Shown here piece after piece: positions 15,562 to 19,906 of a stretch of 19,906 nucleotides of DNA; the stretch's first letter is position 1, and each line of letters starts with the position of its first letter. The DNA comes from Zoogloeaceae bacterium (GTDB taxonomy: Bacteria > Pseudomonadota > Gammaproteobacteria > Burkholderiales > Rhodocyclaceae): the NCBI GenBank assembly GCA_031273145.1, contig JAISSL010000121.1, positions 1 through 19,906 on the forward strand. The letters run 5' to 3'. The notes beneath the pieces were generated by a model. That model was not told the origin of the DNA. It made no database searches and was given only the letters and a program-made list of their open reading frames with translations. Made by a program: the position numbers and the translations under genes.

Positions 15562-16587
15562 TCAGGCAAGACCCAGCGACCAGCGAGGGCGGATAGAAAA
15601 CGGGCCGGCTTGTTGCGGGGATTCGCCATGCAGCAGGCGCATGGCGCCCGCAAAGGCAATCATCGCGCCGTTGTCGGTACAGAATTCAAACTCTGGATAA
15701 TAGACACGCGCCTGACAGGTCTCGGTAGCTACGCCAAGCGACTGGCGTAGCGCATGGTTTGCGCCAACGCCCCCCGCCACCACCAGACGCGATACCCCGG
15801 TACGCCGCAAGGCATCCATCGCTTTTGCGGTCAACACTTCCACCACCGCGTCCTGAAAAGCGCGGGCTAAATCCGCATGGAATGCCGCCAGAGCTTCTGG
15901 CGAATCAGCATCGGCCTTGCGAATCAGGGTAAGCGCCGCCGTTTTCAGGCCGGCAAAGCTGAAATTGAAATCGCCGGAATTGAGCATGGGACGCGGCAAG
16001 CGGTAACGTCCGGGGCGTCCCGTCTCCGCAAGCCTTGCAAGCAACGCGCCGCCGGGATAATCCAGTCCCATGAGCTTGGCGGTTTTGTCAAACGCTTCGC
16101 CCGCCGCGTCATCCAGGGTTTCTCCCAGCAATTCGTAGCGCCCTACCCCTTCGACCCGCATGAGTTGCGTATGTCCGCCGGAGACCAAGAGCGCGATAAA
16201 GGGAAAATCCGGCGGGTCGGATGATAAAAAGGGCGATAACAGATGCCCTTCCAGATGGTGCACCGGCAGCACGGGTTTGCCGAGCGCGGCGGCAAGACCG
16301 GACGCAAAGGCCGCGCCGACCAGCAACGCGCCTGCCAGTCCAGGTCCCTGGGTGTAGGCAATGGCATCCGTTTCGGCAAGAGAAGTGCCGCTCTCCGCGA
16401 GGATTTTCCGCAAGAGGGGAACCGTGCGGCGGATGTGGTCACGCGAGGCAAGTTCCGGCACCACGCCGCCATATTCGGCATGGAGCGCGATTTGCGAATG
16501 AAGCGCGTGCGCCAGCAAGCCTTGCTCCGTATCGTAGAGCGCAAGGCCGGTCTCATCGCAGGAAGATTCAATTCCCAAAACACGCAT
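15562..16587 (-). CDS. tsaD: tRNA N6-threonylcarbamoyladenosine (t6A) synthase subunit TsaD
   Basis: 341 residues, the normal bacterial length. TsaD transfers the threonylcarbamoyl group onto A37 of ANN-decoding tRNAs, with TsaB and TsaE. Visible family marks are [19 protein letters not shown] at the start, [15 protein letters not shown] (78-92), the metal-binding histidines His111 and His115 in [14 protein letters not shown] (135-142), [20 protein letters not shown] and [12 protein letters not shown], which carries the conserved metal-ligand aspartate near the C-terminus. Start at the ATG at 16587 because the conserved [11 protein letters not shown] follows directly; the ribosome-binding site is weak. 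It lies 59 bp downstream of tatD on the same strand with no terminator evident, so it may be the last gene of the tmk-holB-pilZ-tatD run. It converges with pilR across a repeat-filled gap. Confidence 0.97.
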   Translation of the reverse strand: MRVLGIESSCDETGLALYDTEQGLLAHALHSQIALHAEYGGVVPELASRDHIRRTVPLLRKILAESGTSLAETDAIAYTQGPGLAGALLVGAAFASGLAAALGKPVLPVHHLEGHLLSPFLSSDPPDFPFIALLVSGGHTQLMRVEGVGRYELLGETLDDAAGEAFDKTAKLMGLDYPGGALLARLAETGRPGRYRLPRPMLNSGDFNFSFAGLKTAALTLIRKADADSPEALAAFHADLARAFQDAVVEVLTAKAMDALRRTGVSRLVVAGGVGANHALRQSLGVATETCQARVYYPEFEFCTDNGAMIAFAGAMRLLHGESPQQAGPFSIRPRWSLGLA

Positions 16588-16646
16588 GGCGGCTATTCTG
16601 CATTCCGTTCTTCCGCATTCATCTTTTCCCGAAAAAACCGTTCAAA

Positions 16647-17438
16647 TCAGGCAAAGGCCGCCTGGGTCTGGGGAAACAGGCGGAAGAAATTTTCAGAGGT
16701 CGCATCCATAATGGCGGCAAGCGAAGTCTGGCGCAGCGTTGCCAGAGTTTCCGCCACATGGCGGACGTAGGCGGGCTGGTTGGTCTGGCCGCGATGCGGC
16801 ACCGGCGCAAGATAGGGCGCGTCGGTCTCAACCAGAATGCGGTCGAGCGGCACGTTCGCGGCGACTTCCTGCAAGGTCTTGGCGTTCTTGAAGGTCACGA
16901 CCCCGGAAAAGGAGATATAAAACCCAAGCGCCAAGGCTTCTTCCGCAAAGCGCATGTCCCCGGAAAAACAGTGGAAAATCCCGCCTGCCGCTTGTGCGCC
17001 CTCTTCCCGCAGAATGGCCAAGGTATCCGCCGCCGCTTCTCGGGAATGGATAATCAAGGGTTTTTTGGCCTGCAACGCGGCGCGAATATGGACGCGAAAC
17101 CGCTTTCGTTGCCATTCGGGTTTGTCCTTCTGCCAGTGATAATCCAGCCCGGTCTCACCAATGGCGATCACCTTTGGATGGTTGCAGAGGTTCAGAATGG
17201 CGGCTTCATCCGGTTCTTCCGGTTCTTCATGGGAAGGATGCAGCCCCACGCTCGCAAAAAGGCGGGGATGCGCTTCCACCAGCTTCAAGATGCCATCTAC
17301 CATTTTGAGACTGACCCCGACACAGACCGCGCCCTGCACGTCGTTTTGCCGCATGGCCTCCAGAATCTCCGGCAACTGCCCTGCCAGTTCCGGGAAATAG
17401 AGGTGGCAATGAGAATCAATGAGAAAGGGAGACGACAT
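16647..17438 (-). CDS. tatD: TatD-family metal-dependent hydrolase
   Basis: 263 residues, the typical length. TatD-family proteins are TIM-barrel metal-dependent deoxyribonucleases of the amidohydrolase superfamily. Metal ligands are visible in order: His10 and His12 in DSHCHL, Glu95 in GETGLDYHW, His131 in IIHSREA, His156 in HCFSG and Asp206 in ETDAPYLAP. The N-terminal start at MSSPFLIDSHCHL places the first metal motif at the usual position. It begins 12 bp after the pilZ stop, in the conserved order tmk-holB-pilZ-tatD. The genomic family includes YcfH and TatD paralogues, and sequence alone does not settle which; the neighbourhood with holB and tmk suggests the YcfH branch. Confidence 0.93.
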   Translation of the reverse strand: MSSPFLIDSHCHLYFPELAGQLPEILEAMRQNDVQGAVCVGVSLKMVDGILKLVEAHPRLFASVGLHPSHEEPEEPDEAAILNLCNHPKVIAIGETGLDYHWQKDKPEWQRKRFRVHIRAALQAKKPLIIHSREAAADTLAILREEGAQAAGGIFHCFSGDMRFAEEALALGFYISFSGVVTFKNAKTLQEVAANVPLDRILVETDAPYLAPVPHRGQTNQPAYVRHVAETLATLRQTSLAAIMDATSENFFRLFPQTQAAFA

Positions 17439-17450
17439 GCCGCAAGAAAA

Positions 17451-17807
17451 TCAGACCGTATGGGTCGGACGCTGGGAAGTCAGGGTTCCCGCAAGGATAG
17501 TTTCTATCTTGCGCTTGGCCTCCGCGCCGCTTTCATCCGAATTGAAATGGATGCCGATACCCTGGGGCCGGTTGTTCTGCGCGTTTGCGGGACTGACCCA
17601 GACCACCTTGCCCACGACGGGCATTTTCGCCGGGTCATCCAGCAGGGAAAGCAGGATGAACACTTCTTCCCCCAGCGAATAGGGGCGGGTCGTCGGGATA
17701 AAGATGCCGCCATTGCGAAGAATGGGGACATAAGCGGCATACAGGGCAGGTTTAGAGTTGATGTTGAGGGAGAGAACGCTGGGGCGTCCGCCTGGTTTCA
17801 TGCTCAT
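17451..17807 (-). CDS. pilZ: PilZ-domain type IV pilus assembly protein
   Basis: 118 residues, the size of classical PilZ. PilZ is needed for type IV pilus assembly, acting with PilB and FimX in the species studied. The diagnostic N-terminus is RPSVLSLNI, followed by ALYAAYVPILRNGGIFIPT; the core continues as LGEEVFILLSLLDDP, then VVGKVVWVSP and GIGIHF. There is no RxxxR motif and no clear [D/N]xSxxG motif, so cyclic di-GMP binding is not expected, as with the type member in Pseudomonas. GAGGAG lies 5 bp ahead of the ATG at 17807, supporting that start over the second ATG at 17801. It begins 9 bp after the holB stop. Its presence with pilS/pilR and a pilin gene shows that the cell makes type IV pili. 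Confidence 0.93.
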   Translation of the reverse strand: MSMKPGGRPSVLSLNINSKPALYAAYVPILRNGGIFIPTTRPYSLGEEVFILLSLLDDPAKMPVVGKVVWVSPANAQNNRPQGIGIHFNSDESGAEAKRKIETILAGTLTSQRPTHTV

Positions 17808-17816
17808 AACGACTCC

Positions 17817-18884
17817 TCACTCCACAAAAAGTCTGCGGTAACGGAAAAAAAACTGTTCGAGAAACAGGCGCATATTCAGGGGATGCGCGCTTTCCCGCCG
17901 CAATTGTAACAGCTCGCGGTAAAAGCGAAGCAGCAACAGGGGGCGTCTGTTTTCCGAAAGATTCATAATTTTAGCGCGTTGCGCGAGATAAAAGCGAATT
18001 GGCAAGCGTTCGGCGGCAAGCGTCAGGTCAATAATCCACTTTTGTGCCCACTCGACCATCTGCGGCAGAGGGTTTTCCCCTTTGACCGCCTTCAATTCCT
18101 TTTCCAGAGTGACGGCGGCGGAAAGGACTTCCAGTTGTCCGCCCTGTTGCAGGAACTTAAGAAAAGTCTCCCGCCAGGGGGCGGCGTTTTCCGAAAGCCG
18201 CAGAGCCAGCATGGGCGCGCCGCCCGCAAGGGCAAGCCAGGTGACGGCATCGGAGAGATGGTGTTCAAGGAGGAATTTTTCCGCCAGAGCGGCATCGGGC
18301 GTGGATAAGGCAAGCTGCTGGCAACGGCTACGCAAGGTGGGCAAAAGCCGCATCGGCTCGTTCGAGACGAGCAGAAAAAGGGTATCGGACGGCGGTTCTT
18401 CCAATGCTTTAAGAAGCGCGTTGGCGGCATGGCGGTTCATGGCTTCGGCAGGATGGACGAGAATCACCCGCATTTTCTGGCGGTGCGTCCCTACCGAGAG
18501 AAAGGCATCCAGCGCGCGCACGTCCTCTATGCCGATTTCCTGCCCTGAACGGTTACTCTTTTCTTCCTGCTTGTCCGCGTTGCGTCCCCGGCCTTTTTTT
18601 TCTTCTTCGTCGCCCTCCTCTTTTTCTTCCCGGCGCAAGGCTTCTGGCTGAAGCAGGCGAAAATCGGGATGATTGCCTTTCAAAAACCACTGGCAGGCCG
18701 GACAAGCGCCGCAGGCGGTTCCGTCCGAATGGGCGTCTTCGCAAAGCAGACTGGCGGCGAAGGCAAGCGCCAAATCCAGCTTGCCCAGGCCCTTTACGCC
18801 CGAAAGCAGAAGCGCGTGCGGCAGACGGCTTTTCCAGTCCTGGAGCCTCTGCCAGCTTGCCGCGTGGAGTTCGGCGACTTTCAT
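17817..18884 (-). CDS. holB: DNA polymerase III delta-prime subunit
   Basis: 355 residues. Delta-prime is a clamp-loader subunit that helps load the beta sliding clamp. It shows an AAA+ fold with a degenerate P-loop GVKGLGKL (29-36; the usual Thr/Ser is replaced by Leu, as expected for a non-hydrolysing delta-prime), zinc-binding Cys48, Cys58, Cys61 and Cys64, the segment [20 protein letters not shown] and the LRSRCQQL sensor (SRC) motif. Between the zinc module and the next conserved strand is a very hydrophilic insertion (about 84-115), rich in Glu, Lys and Arg, which looks like a disordered loop. It overlaps the tmk stop by 4 bp (ATGA) and is followed 9 bp later by pilZ. Confidence 0.95.
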   Translation of the reverse strand: MKVAELHAASWQRLQDWKSRLPHALLLSGVKGLGKLDLALAFAASLLCEDAHSDGTACGACPACQWFLKGNHPDFRLLQPEALRREEKEEGDEEEKKGRGRNADKQEEKSNRSGQEIGIEDVRALDAFLSVGTHRQKMRVILVHPAEAMNRHAANALLKALEEPPSDTLFLLVSNEPMRLLPTLRSRCQQLALSTPDAALAEKFLLEHHLSDAVTWLALAGGAPMLALRLSENAAPWRETFLKFLQQGGQLEVLSAAVTLEKELKAVKGENPLPQMVEWAQKWIIDLTLAAERLPIRFYLAQRAKIMNLSENRRPLLLLRFYRELLQLRRESAHPLNMRLFLEQFFFRYRRLFVE

Positions 18885-19513
18885 GCCCCGGCTTCCGTAA
18901 GCAAGGCGGCGATTTCCTCACGAATCGCCTCTAGGGTTTTTTGGCCATCCAGAATGCGGAAACGCTCTGGGAACTTCCGCGCCCGTTCCAGATAGGCATG
19001 ACGCACCCGGTCATGAAACTGGGCATCTTCCTGCTCGAAGCGGTCGAGATGCCGTCCGGCAAGCGCAATCCGTTCCCGCGCCACTTCGCAGGGAACATCG
19101 AATAGCAAGGTCAGATCAGGCTCGCACGGCTGGCTGCTTTCATCGCCATGTACCCACAGCTCAAGCTCAACTAACCGGCGATGGTTCAGCCCCTTGCCGC
19201 CGCCCTGATAGGCATGACTTGCGTCGCTGAAACGGTCGCAAATCACCCACTCGCCACGTTCCAGCGCGGGCAGGATGACTTCCGCAATATGTTCCTTTCG
19301 CGCCGCGAACATCAACAACAGTTCGGTTTCCGGGTGCATGGGCAGGGTGAGGAGCTGTTCCCGCAGCCACTCGCCTAACTTCGTCCCGCCCGGCTCGCGG
19401 GTAGAAAGCACCGCTTTTTCACGCGAACGCAGAAAATCGGCAATCCACGCCACATGGCTGGATTTGCCTGAGCCGTCAATCCCTTCCAACGTCAGCAGTT
19501 TGCCTTTATTCAT
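18881..19513 (-). CDS. tmk: Thymidylate kinase
   Basis: 210 residues, normal length. It phosphorylates dTMP to dTDP in dTTP synthesis. The P-loop EGIDGSGKS is at residues 10-18, REPGGT at 39-44, the DR(Y/F) motif as [14 protein letters not shown] from 93 and a LID segment [11 protein letters not shown]. The glycine-rich P-loop without arginine together with LID basic residues follows the Gram-negative (E. coli-like) type II arrangement. GGAAAGGGAAG lies shortly upstream of the ATG. The next gene, holB, starts within its stop codon. In many betaproteobacteria mltG (yceG) lies just upstream of tmk; here a type IV pilin gene takes that place. Confidence 0.97.
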   Translation of the reverse strand: MNKGKLLTLEGIDGSGKSSHVAWIADFLRSREKAVLSTREPGGTKLGEWLREQLLTLPMHPETELLLMFAARKEHIAEVILPALERGEWVICDRFSDASHAYQGGGKGLNHRRLVELELWVHGDESSQPCEPDLTLLFDVPCEVARERIALAGRHLDRFEQEDAQFHDRVRHAYLERARKFPERFRILDGQKTLEAIREEIAALLTEAGA

Positions 19514-19533
19514 GCGCGTACTTCCCTTTCCTG

Positions 19534-19563
19534 ATTAAAGTCATTTGACATGGCAATACCCAA
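19534..19563 (-). promoter_or_regulatory. Weak candidate promoter for the tmk-holB-pilZ-tatD(-tsaD) run
   Basis: On the - strand, TTGGGT (19563-19558) and TTTAAT (19539-19534, 5 of 6 to the -10 consensus) are 18 bp apart, ending about 20 bp before the tmk start. The -35 is poor. The 132-bp gap (19514-19645) has no strong terminator for the pilin gene: only a 4-bp stem (CACA/TGTG, 19574-19585) followed by five T residues on the - strand. Read-through from the pilin gene into tmk is therefore possible. Confidence 0.3.
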
Positions 19564-19645
19564 AATCGAAAAACACAAGCGTGTGAAGTTTAGCCGCTTT
19601 TTGGGTTTTCCGGGTTTTGCCGTTGCGCGATCAAGAAAACAAGGG

Positions 19646-19906
19646 CTATTCACAGCCGCGCGGCGCATATCCGGCAGGAAGTGTGGTGGAACAAGCCCAA
19701 CTACCATCTTTGTTGTGCGTCATTATCATGCTCTTGCCTTGAAGCACAGCGGCAGCCTGATTGCTGAAAGTTGCGGTAACTGCGGAGGCTCCAGTGAGAT
19801 TGGGAGCCGTTGAAACCTGTGGCACGCCCGTATTGGCGAGACAGCTCGCAGAACCATCTTGTTTGCCCATCGTGCCGTTTATCAGTGTGGAACAAGAATA
19901 GTCAAG
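19646..19906 (-). CDS. Type IV pilin, C-terminal part (cut by window edge)
   Basis: The frame stays open to the right edge, giving the last 86 residues; the N-terminus lies outside. The visible end has the features of a type IV major-pilin tail: LQGKSMIMTHNKDGSW corresponds to the last beta strand, and the two cysteines in WACSTTLP and APRGC, 13 residues apart and close to the C-terminus, form the D-region disulfide loop (WxC...LPxxYAPxxC). A second cysteine pair occurs in LDYSCS and GSASCLA near the left side of the fragment. The middle is rich in Ala, Thr and Ser, as in pilin globular domains. The invariant prepilin cleavage site and N-terminal helix cannot be seen. PilS/PilR, encoded at 12200-15348, is the usual regulator of such genes. 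pilA is likely, but a minor pilin is possible. Confidence 0.82.
   Translation of the reverse strand, partial: LDYSCSTLINGTMGKQDGSASCLANTGVPQVSTAPNLTGASAVTATFSNQAAAVLQGKSMIMTHNKDGSWACSTTLPAGYAPRGCE

Noticed and set aside
19815..19840. TGGCACG followed by TATTGGC, resembling a sigma54 promoter
   Set aside because: The -12 element reads TTGG rather than TTGC, and it lies inside the pilin coding region on the wrong strand for that gene.

Overview
The window looks like chromosomal DNA from a betaproteobacterium of moderate to fairly high GC. The main evidence is two conserved gene orders: uvrD - PP0621-type small membrane protein - pilS - pilR on the + strand, and tmk - holB - pilZ - tatD on the - strand. 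Protein motifs agree. I cannot name the genus; the Neisseriales, Burkholderiales (including Oxalobacteraceae) and Rhodocyclales all remain possible. There are no rRNA or tRNA genes, CRISPR arrays, transposases or phage genes.

Region 1 (1-223) is AT-rich. It holds a cluster of ACTTTAA/TTAAAGT palindromes and no convincing gene.

Region 2 (224-8993, - strand) is one tightly packed five-gene operon, read from right to left. Three of the four junctions are 4-bp overlaps and the fourth is a 7-bp gap. It encodes (i) a receiver-HD-GYP response regulator that probably degrades cyclic di-GMP, (ii) a membrane protein with Cache sensor, HAMP, GAF and HPT domains but no kinase, (iii) a paralogous Cache protein with no recognisable output domain, (iv) a diacylglycerol/sphingosine-kinase-like protein with an altered GGDGT motif, and (v) a six-helix membrane hybrid histidine kinase with a terminal receiver but no HPT. 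Together these hold every part of a four-step phosphorelay (His kinase, receiver, HPT, receiver-HD-GYP) split over three polypeptides. This is the best candidate here for an undescribed system.

Region 3 (9033-9275) is a divergent control region. On the - strand it has a good sigma70-like promoter and a leader hairpin for the HD-GYP operon. On the + strand it leads into a small exported protein of unknown function (9276-9647), which is followed by a strong intrinsic terminator.

Region 4 (9727-15348, + strand) holds uvrD, the PP0621-type protein, pilS and pilR. PilS/PilR is the sigma54-dependent two-component system that controls type IV pilin expression.

Region 5 (15349-15561) is a convergent intergenic gap filled with hairpin-forming dispersed-type repeats.

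Region 6 (15562-19906, - strand) holds, in transcription order, the 3' end of a type IV pilin gene, tmk, holB, pilZ, tatD and tsaD. PilS/PilR, PilZ and a pilin lie within about 8 kb of one another, and next to them is a cyclic-di-GMP-type operon. A link between environmental sensing and surface motility or attachment is therefore plausible, but it is an inference from proximity.
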